Below are positions 28,149 through 36,497 of a DNA stretch of 64,000 nucleotides, piece by piece. The stretch's first letter is position 1. Each line of letters opens with the position of its first letter. The position numbers and the translations under genes were made by a program. The notes under the pieces were generated by a model. It saw only the letters and a list, made by a program, of their open reading frames with translations, ran no database searches and had not been told where the DNA came from. Source of the stretch: Candidatus Methanosphaera massiliense. GTDB taxonomy: Archaea > Methanobacteriota > Methanobacteria > Methanobacteriales > Methanobacteriaceae. The stretch lies in the NCBI RefSeq assembly GCF_028890305.1, contig NZ_JARBXM010000001.1:903501-967500 (forward strand). Reading direction: 5' to 3'.

Positions 28149-28886
28149 TTATGCATCTCCAAATCCTGATTTTCTAACGTCGTTCATAATATCTGTAGGA
28201 TTACCTGTTCTTGTAATTTTACCATCTATTAATATATGTGCGTGTGTTGCATTCACATATTTTAATATGTATCCCAGGTGAGTAATGAGTAATCCACTTT
28301 TCTTGGTATTAGGGTCATCTTGTCCAAGAAGTGTACCTATTTCTTTTGAAATCAATTCAACATTTTCTATGTCTACTCCAGAATCAGGTTCATCGAACAT
28401 GATGAAATCAGGTTTTTGTGCTAATAATTGTAATAATTCAGATCTTTTTACTTCTCCACCAGAGAATCCTAAATTAACATCTCTTTCAAGGAAAGTTTCA
28501 TTTAATTTTAATCTTTTTCCTAATTCAACTACTTCATTGGTTAATTCATCATCATTTTTGTATTCGTGGTCTTTGTCTTCTATTTTTAGTAAATCTTTTA
28601 GTTTTACTCCATGAATTGCTGGTGGATTTTGGAAGGTTACACCTAAACCTAATTTGATTCTTTCGTGGGTTTCCATATTTGTTATGTCTTGTCCTTTGTA
28701 TATTATTTTACCATTCGTGACTTCATATTTTGGAAATCCAAGTATTGTCATAAATAGTGTACTTTTTCCAGCTCCATTTGGGCCGAGTAGTACGTGTCTT
28801 TCACCTTCGTTTATCTCCAGGTTTACTCCTTTTAATATTTGCTTTCCTTCTACTTCTACTTCTAAATCTTTTATTTCGAGTAGCAT
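28149..28886 (-). CDS. sufC: Fe-S cluster assembly ATPase SufC
   Basis: SufC is the ABC-type ATPase partner of SufB. Walker A GPNGAGKS is near residue 35, the signature FSGGEVKRSE near residue 143, and Walker B FIMFDEPDSG near residue 167. The length (245 aa) is normal. It is first in the operon, with a good ribosome site (GGGTGATTAA) and a BRE/TATA box 50-65 bases upstream. Confidence 0.94.
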   Translation of the reverse strand: MLLEIKDLEVEVEGKQILKGVNLEINEGERHVLLGPNGAGKSTLFMTILGFPKYEVTNGKIIYKGQDITNMETHERIKLGLGVTFQNPPAIHGVKLKDLLKIEDKDHEYKNDDELTNEVVELGKRLKLNETFLERDVNLGFSGGEVKRSELLQLLAQKPDFIMFDEPDSGVDIENVELISKEIGTLLGQDDPNTKKSGLLITHLGYILKYVNATHAHILIDGKITRTGNPTDIMNDVRKSGFGDA

Positions 28887-28935
28887 TTAATCACCCTGTT
28901 TTTAAATTATAAAAAGTATTATTGTGATATCCTAA

Positions 28936-28951
28936 GTTTTATATTTTTTTA
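28936..28951 (-). promoter_or_regulatory. Candidate sufCB promoter
   Basis: On the minus strand AAAAAAATATAAAACT is an A-rich BRE joined to a TATA box. A start about 25 bases on would leave a leader of about 30 bases before sufC. Confidence 0.5.
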
Positions 28952-28995
28952 TCAATTATTACTTTCTCTTTCTTTTATTTATTATAATTATCGTG

Positions 28996-29007
28996 TGTTA
29001 TATAACA
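28996..29007. promoter_or_regulatory. 12-base palindrome upstream of sufC
   Basis: TGTTATATAACA is a perfect palindrome about 45 bases upstream of the predicted sufC TATA box, a good position for an operator. The regulator is unknown. Confidence 0.45.
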
Positions 29008-29221
29008 GTGTTATGCTTATTAAGTAATATAACAACGTTATTTTTAATCTGGAGGAATAAAATAGGATTGAATAATATTCGTACAGTTTCTATTTTGAAA
29101 TTTATTAAGTATTGTAATTATATAATAATTAATCATCTTTAATTTAAATATTATTTCATATTCAATCAATAATACTTTAAAGTAATAATCATTTTGTAAA
29201 TAGTATTAATATATTTATTAA

Positions 29222-29235
29222 TTAGGTTAACCTAA
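29222..29235. promoter_or_regulatory. 14-base palindrome upstream of the mvh promoter
   Basis: TTAGGTTAACCTAA is a perfect palindrome about 40 bases upstream of the predicted mvh TATA box at 29271-29286. Its GC content stands out from the surrounding AT-rich sequence. Confidence 0.5.
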
Positions 29236-29270
29236 ATTTTTCAATGTTTTCATTAAAAAAATCAAAATTA

Positions 29271-29286
29271 AAAAAAACTTATAAGC
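29271..29286 (+). promoter_or_regulatory. Candidate mvhDGA promoter
   Basis: AAAAAAACTTATAAGC has a strong A-rich BRE and a TATA box. It predicts a start near 29308 and a leader of about 310 bases that would contain the dyads at 29479-29513. A second weaker box (CTTTATAATAATAG, about 29414) is possible. Confidence 0.45.
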
Positions 29287-29478
29287 AACGTTTTAAGACG
29301 AAATATAATTTAAACAACGATTTTTTACAACAAGAATTATACTGAAAAATCATGATAATAACACAAAAAATTCAATCATCATATTTAAACTTTACGGTAT
29401 ACTCTATAAAATAACCTTTATAATAATAGTTAAAGTCATATAATATTGTACATTATTTTAGTTTGTACATTTTTTTAA

Positions 29479-29502
29479 ATTGTACTAAATTAATAGTACA
29501 AT
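29479..29502 (+). promoter_or_regulatory. 9-bp inverted repeat upstream of mvhD
   Basis: ATTGTACTA (29479-29487) and TAGTACAAT (29494-29502) are perfect arms with a six-base spacer. Two further TTGTAC copies lie just upstream. It can be a protein site on DNA or a leader hairpin. Confidence 0.5.
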
Positions 29503-29503
29503 G

Positions 29504-29513
29504 AACACGTGTT
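29504..29513. promoter_or_regulatory. AACACGTGTT palindrome upstream of mvhD
   Basis: This perfect 10-base palindrome directly abuts the preceding dyad. A related AACACGTGGA occurs upstream of mcrB at 34466-34475. Confidence 0.4.
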
Positions 29514-29618
29514 TAATATTAATTATAATGTCTAATCTTAGATTATAATGAGTAGATTATTTTTAAAATAAAAAAAATATTTTAAAATAATCATGTTTTT
29601 TTAATAGGAGGAAAAAAA

Positions 29619-30047
29619 ATGGCTAATGACGATATTAAAATAATCGTTTTCAGTTGTAACTGGTGCTGCTACGGTGGAGCAGACACTGCAGGAACTTCAA
29701 GGATGCAATACCCACCTAACATAAGAATGATCAGAGTAATGTGCTCTGGTAGAATAGAACCTCAATTTATTCTAAAAGCTCTAAGAGAAGGAGCAGATGG
29801 AGTATTCGTAGGAGGATGTCACATGGGAGACTGCCACTACGATGCAGGTAACTACAAATTCGATAGAAGAATGAGATTAGTTTACAGATTATTAGATGAA
29901 CTCGGAATTGAAAAAGAAAGAGTACAACACGACTGGATTTCAGCATCTGAAGGTGAAAAATTTGCTTCCACAATCAGAAGAGTAACTGCTGAAATAGAAG
30001 AATTAGGTCCATCACCACTCAAAGCTCAAATAGAACAGGAGGCATAA
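29619..30047 (+). CDS. mvhD: F420-non-reducing hydrogenase iron-sulfur subunit MvhD
   Basis: MvhD carries a [2Fe-2S] cluster and links the Mvh hydrogenase to heterodisulfide reductase in the electron-bifurcating complex. The 142-residue protein has cysteines in [14 protein letters not shown] at the N-terminus, MCSGR near residue 42 and [10 protein letters not shown] near residue 69, as in the family. TAGGAGGAAAAAAA precedes the ATG, a strong ribosome site. Codons ending in C are frequent here, as expected of a highly expressed gene. Confidence 0.95.
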   Translation: MANDDIKIIVFSCNWCCYGGADTAGTSRMQYPPNIRMIRVMCSGRIEPQFILKALREGADGVFVGGCHMGDCHYDAGNYKFDRRMRLVYRLLDELGIEKERVQHDWISASEGEKFASTIRRVTAEIEELGPSPLKAQIEQEA

Positions 30048-30051
30048 TCAC

Positions 30052-30969
30052 ATGGCAGAAAAGAAAAAAATAGGAACAATGTGGCTAGGCGGATGTTCTG
30101 GATGTCACATAGCTTTAACTGATTTACACGAACTATTATTAGATGTTCTCGATGTTGCAGAATTCGAATTTTCACCAGTATTAATGGATACAAAATACGA
30201 TGAAATTCCACACATGGACATTTGTCTTATAGAAGGTGGAATCCGTAACGATGAAAACAGAGAACTCGCAGAAGTATTAAGAGAAAAATCTGACATGATT
30301 GTTGCTTACGGTACCTGTGCTGAATTCGGAGGAATTCCAGGATTAGGTAACTTATATGACAATGACGAGTTAACAGAAGAAGCATACATAAACTCTGAAT
30401 CTACAGTAAACCCAGATAAAATCATACCTAATGAATCTGTACCACACCTAGAAAGCAGAGTAAGACCATTATCTGAAGCAATCAAAGTAGATGCAGCATT
30501 ACCAGGATGCCCACCAAAATCTGATGTAATTGCACAAGTATTAATTTCATTAGTAAAAGGTGAACCAGTAGAAATTCCTGATAACAACCTTTGTGATGTA
30601 TGTGAAAGAGAAAAACCACCTACGGGAATGGCTATGGATACCATCAAAAGACCATGGGAAGTTGGACCAACCGACAAAGACATGTGTCTAGTACCACAAG
30701 GTATCATATGTTTAGGTCCAGCAACACGTCCATTATGTGGAGCACAATGTCCAGCAGTAGATACACCATGCCGTGGATGTTATGGACCTACAGACAAAGT
30801 ATATGATGCAGGAGCAAAAATGATAAGTGCTATCTCATCTGACTTTGGTGTAGAAAACGATAAAGATGTAGATCCTGAAGAAGTTGCTGAACAAGTAGAA
30901 GATATAGTAGGAACTTTCTATACTTACACATTACCAGCAGCATTAATCCCTTTAAAAGTCAAAAAATAG
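30052..30969 (+). CDS. mvhG: F420-non-reducing hydrogenase small subunit MvhG
   Basis: MvhG is the [NiFe]-hydrogenase small subunit and carries the Fe-S clusters leading from the active site. The 305-residue protein begins with the proximal-cluster motif WLGGCSGCHIAL, has YGTCAEFGGIPG near residue 86 and PGCPPKSD near residue 154, and ends with cysteine-rich CGAQCPAVDTPCRGC for the other clusters. There is no twin-arginine signal, so the enzyme is cytoplasmic. The start lies four bases after mvhD and GGAGG sits in the mvhD end. Confidence 0.95.
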   Translation: MAEKKKIGTMWLGGCSGCHIALTDLHELLLDVLDVAEFEFSPVLMDTKYDEIPHMDICLIEGGIRNDENRELAEVLREKSDMIVAYGTCAEFGGIPGLGNLYDNDELTEEAYINSESTVNPDKIIPNESVPHLESRVRPLSEAIKVDAALPGCPPKSDVIAQVLISLVKGEPVEIPDNNLCDVCEREKPPTGMAMDTIKRPWEVGPTDKDMCLVPQGIICLGPATRPLCGAQCPAVDTPCRGCYGPTDKVYDAGAKMISAISSDFGVENDKDVDPEEVAEQVEDIVGTFYTYTLPAALIPLKVKK

Positions 30970-30992
30970 ATGGAATAGGAGGATAAATAAAT

Positions 30993-32423
30993 ATGGTAGA
31001 ATTAACATTAGAACCAGTTACAAGAATAGAAGGTCACGCAAAAATTACAGTAGACCTTGACGAAGAAGGAAATGTAAAAGATACAAAATTACACGTAATG
31101 GAATTCAGAGGATTCGAAAAATTCCTACAAGGAAGACCAATCGAAGAAGTTCCAAGAATCGTACCAAGAATCTGTGGTATTTGTGATGTACAACACCACT
31201 TAGCAGCAGCTAAAGCATGTGACCAAGTATTTGGATTCAATGATGATGAGATATATCCAGCAGCTTACAAAATGAGAGAAATCATGAATTGGGCTTCTGT
31301 AATGCACTCACACACATTAAGTTTCTACTTCTTATCTGCACCTGACTTCATAGGTGGAAAAGATAGAAAAACCAGAAATGTATTCCAAATCATTAAAGAT
31401 AAACCTGAATTAGCTAAAAAAGCTTTAGAACTAAGAAGAAACTCACAAGATATCGTAGCTGCTGTCGGTGGAAGACCAATTCACCAAGTATCCAACACAC
31501 CTGGTGGAATTACCACTGAATTAACAGACGAAGAACAAAAAGACAACTTAGTAAAAGCACAAAGAGCTCTCGAACTTTCATTAGACACATGGGATGTAGC
31601 ACAAGGTATTTTCGAAGAAAATATGGACTTAATCAAAACATTAGGTAATGTTGAAACATACCACTGTGGATTAGTAGACAAAAAAGATGGAAGTTGGGAA
31701 ATGTACAATGGTAATGTAAGAATGTGCGATAAAGAAGGAGAAAAATACGCAGAATTCGGTTCAGAAGATTACCAAGACTACATGGCTGAAGGTGTAAAAC
31801 CATACTCCTGGTTAAAATTCCCATACATAAAAGATATAGGATACCCTGAAGGTATATACAGAGTAGCTCCTCTATCAAGAATCAACGTATGTACAAAAAT
31901 GCCTGACCCAGCTGAAAGAGCACAAGACTACTTAAAAGAATTCAGAAGCAACTTCGGTTACGCTCAAGAACCATTATTATTCCACCCAGCAAGACTCATA
32001 GAATTAGTTGCATCAGCAGAATTAGCTGTTGACGGCTTAGAAGGAGACTTAAGTGGACAAAAACGTCCTGAAGCAATAGACCGTGATCAAATCACAGGTA
32101 AAGGTATTGGTATTGTTGAAGCATCAAGAGGTACTTTAACCCACCACTACGAAACTGATGAAAACGGTTTAGTAACCAAAGCAAACATTGTAGTAGCTAC
32201 AGTACAAAACAACCCTGCAATGGAAATGGGTATTCAACAAGTAGCTAAAAACTACATAAAACCTGGAGTAGAAGTTGACGATAAAATCTTCAACTTAATG
32301 GAAATGGTTATTCGTGCATACGACCCATGTCTATCCTGTGCTACTCACCAATTAGATACCCAAATGAGATTATCTACTGTAGAAGTATATGATCACATGG
32401 GTAACTTAGTAAAAAAAGTCTAA
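30993..32423 (+). CDS. mvhA: F420-non-reducing hydrogenase large (Ni-Fe) subunit MvhA
   Basis: MvhA holds the Ni-Fe centre that oxidises H2. The N-terminal nickel motif [11 protein letters not shown] is near residue 59 and the C-terminal motif DPCLSCATH is at residues 444-452. A 24-residue tail after H452 should be removed by a maturation protease once nickel is inserted. The length (476 aa) is normal. ATAGGAGG supports the start. The polyferredoxin gene mvhB that follows mvhA in several relatives is not present here; the next gene is on the opposite strand. Confidence 0.95.
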   Translation: MVELTLEPVTRIEGHAKITVDLDEEGNVKDTKLHVMEFRGFEKFLQGRPIEEVPRIVPRICGICDVQHHLAAAKACDQVFGFNDDEIYPAAYKMREIMNWASVMHSHTLSFYFLSAPDFIGGKDRKTRNVFQIIKDKPELAKKALELRRNSQDIVAAVGGRPIHQVSNTPGGITTELTDEEQKDNLVKAQRALELSLDTWDVAQGIFEENMDLIKTLGNVETYHCGLVDKKDGSWEMYNGNVRMCDKEGEKYAEFGSEDYQDYMAEGVKPYSWLKFPYIKDIGYPEGIYRVAPLSRINVCTKMPDPAERAQDYLKEFRSNFGYAQEPLLFHPARLIELVASAELAVDGLEGDLSGQKRPEAIDRDQITGKGIGIVEASRGTLTHHYETDENGLVTKANIVVATVQNNPAMEMGIQQVAKNYIKPGVEVDDKIFNLMEMVIRAYDPCLSCATHQLDTQMRLSTVEVYDHMGNLVKKV

Positions 32424-32465
32424 GTATGTAATCTAAAAATACAGTCTTCATTGAAGAGTGTAGTT

Positions 32466-32499
32466 AAAGTTTAGGATAGGTCCTCCTATTCTATACTTT
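32466..32499 (+). repeat. 15-bp stem-loop downstream of mvhA
   Basis: A stem of fifteen pairs with one mismatch and one G-U closes on a TCCT loop (32481-32484). The left arm begins AAAGTTTAGGATAGG. It starts 43 bases after the mvhA stop codon and is probably transcribed with it. Confidence 0.6.
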
Positions 32500-32508
32500 C
32501 AAATATTG

Positions 32509-32529
32509 ATTAGTTTATTTTAAACTAAT
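32509..32529 (+). repeat. 9-bp stem-loop downstream of mvhA
   Basis: ATTAGTTTA and TAAACTAAT form a perfect stem with a TTT loop. The right arm overlaps the 16-base word TTAAACTAATAGGGTA that also occurs after mcrA. Confidence 0.55.
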
Positions 32530-32604
32530 AGGGTATTGTATTTAATATATTGTTTGTTGCATCTTTGAACAAATTATGACTAAAATAATATAAAATCGGA
32601 ACAT

Positions 32605-32645
32605 ACTTCATTGGTTTTTATCAATGAAGTTATCTTATTTTTTTT
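32605..32645 (+). terminator. Hairpin plus T-run terminator of mvhDGA
   Basis: ACTTCATTG (32605-32613) and CAATGAAGT (32622-32630) make a perfect 9-bp stem with an eight-base loop. An eight-T run at 32638-32645 follows, giving a bacterial-style intrinsic terminator shape. Confidence 0.6.
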
Positions 32646-32744
32646 AATCAATTTTTTTAGAATTTCTTTATAGAATTAGTATTTTTCTTTTTTTATTAGT
32701 TATATTGATGAATTTTCTATTTTTAAAAAAAAAGAATTATTTTT

Positions 32745-32766
32745 AGATCTTATAAGTATAAGGTCT
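32745..32766. repeat. Inverted repeat in the mvhA downstream region
   Basis: AGATCTTAT and ATAAGGTCT pair over nine positions with one G-U, around an AAGT spacer. Confidence 0.4.
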
Positions 32767-32967
32767 AATCCGTTAATTATAGTTTTATAGATATTTGAAC
32801 ACTTTAATCTTTACTTTTTTTGGAGTTTTTTTTATATTCGAATTGGGTTTTTTTTGGGGGAGGGTATGTGTAGAATTACTTTAGTAATGTAGAATATTAT
32901 AAAAAATCATACTATTTTATATTTTTTTATTACTTTCTACAATTATTATTTTATACATACGATGATA

Positions 32968-32991
32968 AATACTTTTTGATTAAAAAGTATT
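32968..32991 (-). terminator. 10-bp hairpin after the radical-SAM-like gene
   Basis: AATACTTTTT (32968-32977) and AAAAAGTATT (32982-32991) form a perfect stem with a four-base loop, 15 bases past the stop codon of the minus-strand gene. Confidence 0.5.
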
Positions 32992-33005
32992 ACTTTTTAT
33001 CATTT

Positions 33006-33932
33006 TTAGGATTTAATATTCATAATTTTGTTAATATTGTATAATTGGGGTTTGTTTTTATCGAAATATATTCCAGTAATTGTATTTATTCCAAGTTTTA
33101 CATTTTCTTCCATATCATTATTACCATTTGTCGCATATTTTAGTTTTAAATTGGTTTTTGGAAGGATTATGCGGAGTAGAGATATTATCTTTTTTAAATA
33201 TTGCTGTGAATATTGGGGATTATATTCCCTTGGTGAATCATAGAATGGATCATAACCTTTGATTTCTATAGATGTAGGTTTAATTTTCATAAATATTTTA
33301 AAAATTCGATAAAGGTCTATATGTGTTTCACCAATATTGATTGGAAATTCATAAGTTATGTCTTTGATTGAATTATCATTAATTATTTGTGATAGTTTAT
33401 ATGAAATCTTATCGAATTCTTCATGATTACTATGAGTATAATAGTTCTTAGTAAGTAATGAATAATCGATAATTAGAGAATCAACGTCAAAACATGAAAT
33501 TAACTTATAATCATTCCAGTTAGTTATATTTACATTAATGTCTATATCATACTGATCAAGAGTATTCATAACAATTTTTAGTATATCTTCATCAAGAGTA
33601 TTAGTAAAATAACAATTAATTGCATGAATATCATATTGATTTATATCACGTAGTCTGTATTCTAAAATATTTTTAATATATAATGGATTATATTCACGTC
33701 TTGATTCAGGTGTTCTGTAACCACATGTAGGACAGTTATCCTTAACTCTGTAAATATTAGGAAAATATAAGTTAGTTTCAAATTGAGTCTTTTCATTAAA
33801 TATTTCTTGTATTTTTCTTGCATTCTCAAATAATTCATTTAAACTATCATTATCCTCACAATTGACGATGTTTTTTATGTCATCACATGTAAAATTCATA
33901 TTTTTTGTATTATTTATACTATTTTTTTCCAT
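33006..33932 (-). CDS. BioB/HcgA-like radical SAM family protein with an incomplete cluster motif
   Basis: The 308-residue protein resembles the biotin-synthase-like branch that includes HcgA (HmdB), whose cluster motif is CX5CX2C. Here the segment reads NIYRVKDNCPTCGYRTPES, about residues 59-77, so the two later cysteines are kept but the first is tyrosine (codon TAC, one base from TGC). The rest is rich in Asn, Ile and Asp. AGGAGAT supports the start. It lies alone on the minus strand between mvhDGA and mcrBDGA. No other hcg or hmd gene is in the window, so the protein may have lost or changed its radical SAM activity. Confidence 0.6.
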   Translation of the reverse strand: MEKNSINNTKNMNFTCDDIKNIVNCEDNDSLNELFENARKIQEIFNEKTQFETNLYFPNIYRVKDNCPTCGYRTPESRREYNPLYIKNILEYRLRDINQYDIHAINCYFTNTLDEDILKIVMNTLDQYDIDINVNITNWNDYKLISCFDVDSLIIDYSLLTKNYYTHSNHEEFDKISYKLSQIINDNSIKDITYEFPINIGETHIDLYRIFKIFMKIKPTSIEIKGYDPFYDSPREYNPQYSQQYLKKIISLLRIILPKTNLKLKYATNGNNDMEENVKLGINTITGIYFDKNKPQLYNINKIMNIKS

Positions 33933-34137
33933 TTTATTTTATCTCCTCTTTATTTGGCTTTTAATTGTTTTATTTTTTATTTATGATGATTTGAATAATA
34001 TAAAATAATCAATCGTGATTAATATAAAGTATCTTCGTTTTATTTTTTTTATAAAAAAAATTATCATGATTTATTGGTAAGGTTTTATTCTATAAAATTT
34101 AGAAATATTTATATTGTATTCTAATTATATAATTCAA

Positions 34138-34186
34138 TTGTAAGAATATTTATTACAAATTAGTATGAATTACAAAAATATTCATA
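34138..34186. promoter_or_regulatory. Two adjacent inverted repeats upstream of mcrB
   Basis: TTGTAA (34138-34143) pairs with TTACAA (34153-34158), and TATGAAT (34164-34170) pairs perfectly with ATTCATA (34180-34186). They are 450-500 bases before mcrB and could serve mcr or the divergent gene. Confidence 0.4.
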
Positions 34187-34250
34187 AGTAATGATATCTT
34201 TTGTATTACTCATAATGACGTATTAAACGGTTAATTAAATACATCCTAAA

Positions 34251-34292
34251 ATCATACAATTTGTAAAATATACAATTGGAGTGTTGTATGAT
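34251..34292. promoter_or_regulatory. 9-bp inverted repeat with nested dyad upstream of mcrB
   Basis: ATCATACAA (34251-34259) and TTGTATGAT (34284-34292) are perfect arms 24 bases apart. TTGTA and TACAA form a second dyad inside (34261-34275). The arms resemble the TTGTAC units upstream of mvhD. Confidence 0.5.
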
Positions 34293-34634
34293 ATAACGCT
34301 AAGTTATTAGGAGTATTTTTTCTTTGTATGAATATTTGAGCACAATAATTATGGAAATGTATTTTTAGATAAACAGTTGGAGGGATAGATTTCATTTGTT
34401 TAAGTTAAATAATTAACTGAATTCTTTTTCACATAGACATTATAAATTTGATGTTAAAGATAAAAAACACGTGGATATAATCTTGTTTCATTAAAATATT
34501 TCTACCAACTAAGTATTTTATTGAATCATAACAAGAATTATAGTGAAAAGAAGAGCAATATGAAAGTATAAACCCGGAATGAATAATAATAAGTTCATTT
34601 CTTAATAAATTTAATTTAAGAGGTGTACATATAA

Positions 34635-35963
34635 ATGCCAACATATGACGATAAAATAGATTTGTATGGGGTAGACGGAAAACTTTTAGAAGAACAAGTA
34701 CCTCTAGAAGCAATTAGTCCTCTAGTAAACCCAACTATAAAAAACATTATAGAAGAAATTAAGCGTTCTGTTGCAGTAAACTTAGCAGGTATTGAAAAAT
34801 CCTTAGCAAACGGAGCATACGGTGGAAAAGCTAACTTTATTCCAGGAAGAGAATTAGATTTAGCAATTGTAGACAACGCAGATGCAATTGCTGACAAAAT
34901 GGAAAAAATCTTAAAAGTTAACGACGATGACGATCTTAACATAAAATTATTAAACGACGGAAAACAAGCATTAGTACAAATTCCATCAGAAAGATTAGCA
35001 GTATCCGGTGACTACTCCGTAGCACCATTAGCAACAGGAGCAGCTTTAATCCAAGCTATACTCGATACATTTGATATAAACAAATATCAAGCTTCAGAAA
35101 TAAAAACAGCAGCTATGGGTGGATATCCACATAACGTAAAATTAGGTGGAGCATTAACAACATTATTAGGACAAACAACTCACCTTGAAGGTTTAGGTTA
35201 CAGTCTAAGAAACATTGGTGCAAACCACGTAGTAGCAATCACAAAGAAAAATACTCTTAACGCAGTAGCTTTATCATCAATCCTTGAACAAACTGCAACA
35301 TTCGAAATGGGTGACGCAATCGGTGCATTCGAAAGAAGCCACTTATTAGGATTAGCATACCAAGGATTAAACGCAAACAACATAGTTTATGACTTAGTAA
35401 AAGAAAACGGTAAAGCAACACTCGGTGACGTAGTAATTTCATTATTATCCAGAGCATCCGATGATGGAATAATCAAAGTAAAAGAAACATTACCATCAGG
35501 ATATAAATTATACGAACCAGTTGATTGGGCATTATGGAACGCATATGCAGCAGCAGGTCAAATTGCAGCAGTTATTGTTAACGTAGGTGCAGCAAGAGCA
35601 GCTCAAGGTGTAGCATCATCTATATTATACTACAACGATATCTTAGAATACGAAGCAGGTTTACCAGGAGTAGACTTTGGTAGAGTAATGGGTACTGGTG
35701 TAGGTATGAGTTTCTTCTCACACGGTATTTACGGTGGTGGAGGACCAGGTATCTTCAATGGTAACCACGTAGTAACAAGACACAGTAAAGGTTACGCTAT
35801 ACCATGTAACGCAGCAGCAATGTCCTTAGATGCAGGTACACAGATGTTCTCTGTAGAAGCTACATCAGGATTAGTTGGAGAAGTATACAGTAGTGTAGAC
35901 AATTTAAGAGAACCAGTAAAATATGTTGCTGAAGGAGCACATGAAGTAAAAGATAAAATCTAG
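34635..35963 (+). CDS. mcrB: Methyl-coenzyme M reductase beta subunit (McrB/MrtB)
   Basis: This is the beta subunit of the enzyme that releases methane from methyl-CoM with coenzyme B. The 442-residue protein starts [30 protein letters not shown] (given in parts, residues 1-30), as in all McrB. It contains the glycine-rich [14 protein letters not shown] region near residue 363 that lines the coenzyme B channel. GAGGTG before the ATG supports the start. The operon order B-D-G-A without C is that of the second isoenzyme (Mrt) of Methanobacteriales. Codon use is C-enriched, as for an abundant protein. Confidence 0.95.
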   Translation: MPTYDDKIDLYGVDGKLLEEQVPLEAISPLVNPTIKNIIEEIKRSVAVNLAGIEKSLANGAYGGKANFIPGRELDLAIVDNADAIADKMEKILKVNDDDDLNIKLLNDGKQALVQIPSERLAVSGDYSVAPLATGAALIQAILDTFDINKYQASEIKTAAMGGYPHNVKLGGALTTLLGQTTHLEGLGYSLRNIGANHVVAITKKNTLNAVALSSILEQTATFEMGDAIGAFERSHLLGLAYQGLNANNIVYDLVKENGKATLGDVVISLLSRASDDGIIKVKETLPSGYKLYEPVDWALWNAYAAAGQIAAVIVNVGAARAAQGVASSILYYNDILEYEAGLPGVDFGRVMGTGVGMSFFSHGIYGGGGPGIFNGNHVVTRHSKGYAIPCNAAAMSLDAGTQMFSVEATSGLVGEVYSSVDNLREPVKYVAEGAHEVKDKI

Positions 35964-35978
35964 ATAGGAAGTTAAATA

Positions 35979-36491
35979 ATGTCAACAGACGTAGATGAAA
36001 CAGAATTAAAAGTAATAAAAGCAAGTGATGTAAAAATATTCCCAGATAGAATTCTCAAACCAGAAACAACTGAAAAGATATTAAATCAAATCATGGAGTT
36101 AGATGGTATATTGAGAGTTTTAATAAATGGTGAATCACTACCTACAGTAGTAGCTTATGGTCCAGCTAAAGGAGCAAAAGTTAATCATACAGATAGGAAA
36201 ACCATCCATGTTAAAGGTAATGATGTTCCATTAAAAGTATCTGTTGGTGAAATTATTTTAACAGTCCAATTAGAATTTCTAGACGATTTTGTAGAACAGG
36301 TAAACTCTATTTTAGAAGATACCCTAGATTTTGGTTTCCAAGTATCAACAGGTATATTCACTAAAACCACAACATCAGTTTCAGATTACATGAAATATGG
36401 AAAAGGTTTTGAAGACAAAATAGACTCAAGATTAATTGGATTAGTAGATCCAAATGCAAAATCATCAGAAACTATAAGATATATCAGGTGA
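35979..36491 (+). CDS. mcrD: Methyl-coenzyme M reductase operon protein D (McrD/MrtD)
   Basis: McrD is a non-structural operon protein that binds MCR subunits and is thought to assist assembly or F430 loading. The 170-residue sequence shows DVKIFPDRILKPETTEKILN near the N-terminus and a GPAKGAKVNHTDRK segment. It begins 15 bases after mcrB with GGAAG as ribosome site. Unlike its neighbours its codon choice is ordinary, which fits a protein needed in smaller amounts. Confidence 0.92.
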   Translation: MSTDVDETELKVIKASDVKIFPDRILKPETTEKILNQIMELDGILRVLINGESLPTVVAYGPAKGAKVNHTDRKTIHVKGNDVPLKVSVGEIILTVQLEFLDDFVEQVNSILEDTLDFGFQVSTGIFTKTTTSVSDYMKYGKGFEDKIDSRLIGLVDPNAKSSETIRYIR

Positions 36492-36497
36492 TTGTAA

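Larger units (their letters stand above)
28887..29618. other. Dyad-rich divergent control region between sufCB and mvhDGA
   Basis: This 732-base gap has no convincing gene. It holds candidate promoters for both operons and four perfect dyads, listed separately. A TTG-initiated 24-codon frame near 29068 behind GGAGG was noted but not called. Confidence 0.65.
32424..33005. other. Hairpin-rich convergent region after mvhA
   Basis: This 582-base gap between convergent genes contains five hairpin-capable dyads (32466-32499, 32509-32529, 32605-32630, 32745-32766, 32968-32991) and a G-rich patch at 32845-32864. No open frame resembling mvhB was seen. Confidence 0.7.
33933..34634. other. Long control region upstream of mcrBDGA
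   Basis: This 702-base divergent gap has no convincing gene. It contains several TTGTA/TACAA-type inverted repeats (34138-34158, 34164-34186, 34251-34292) and a possible TATA box at about 34473-34481 (GATATAATC). Confidence 0.6.

Noticed and set aside
29068-29142. TTG-initiated 24-codon frame behind GGAGG in the suf-mvh gap
   Set aside because: It is very short, has no recognisable features, and stops soon in AT-rich sequence. The purine-rich word could be chance.
32845-32864. G-rich patch as a C-tract terminator
   Set aside because: On the minus strand the C run is followed by A rather than T residues, and on the plus strand it follows no gene end directly.
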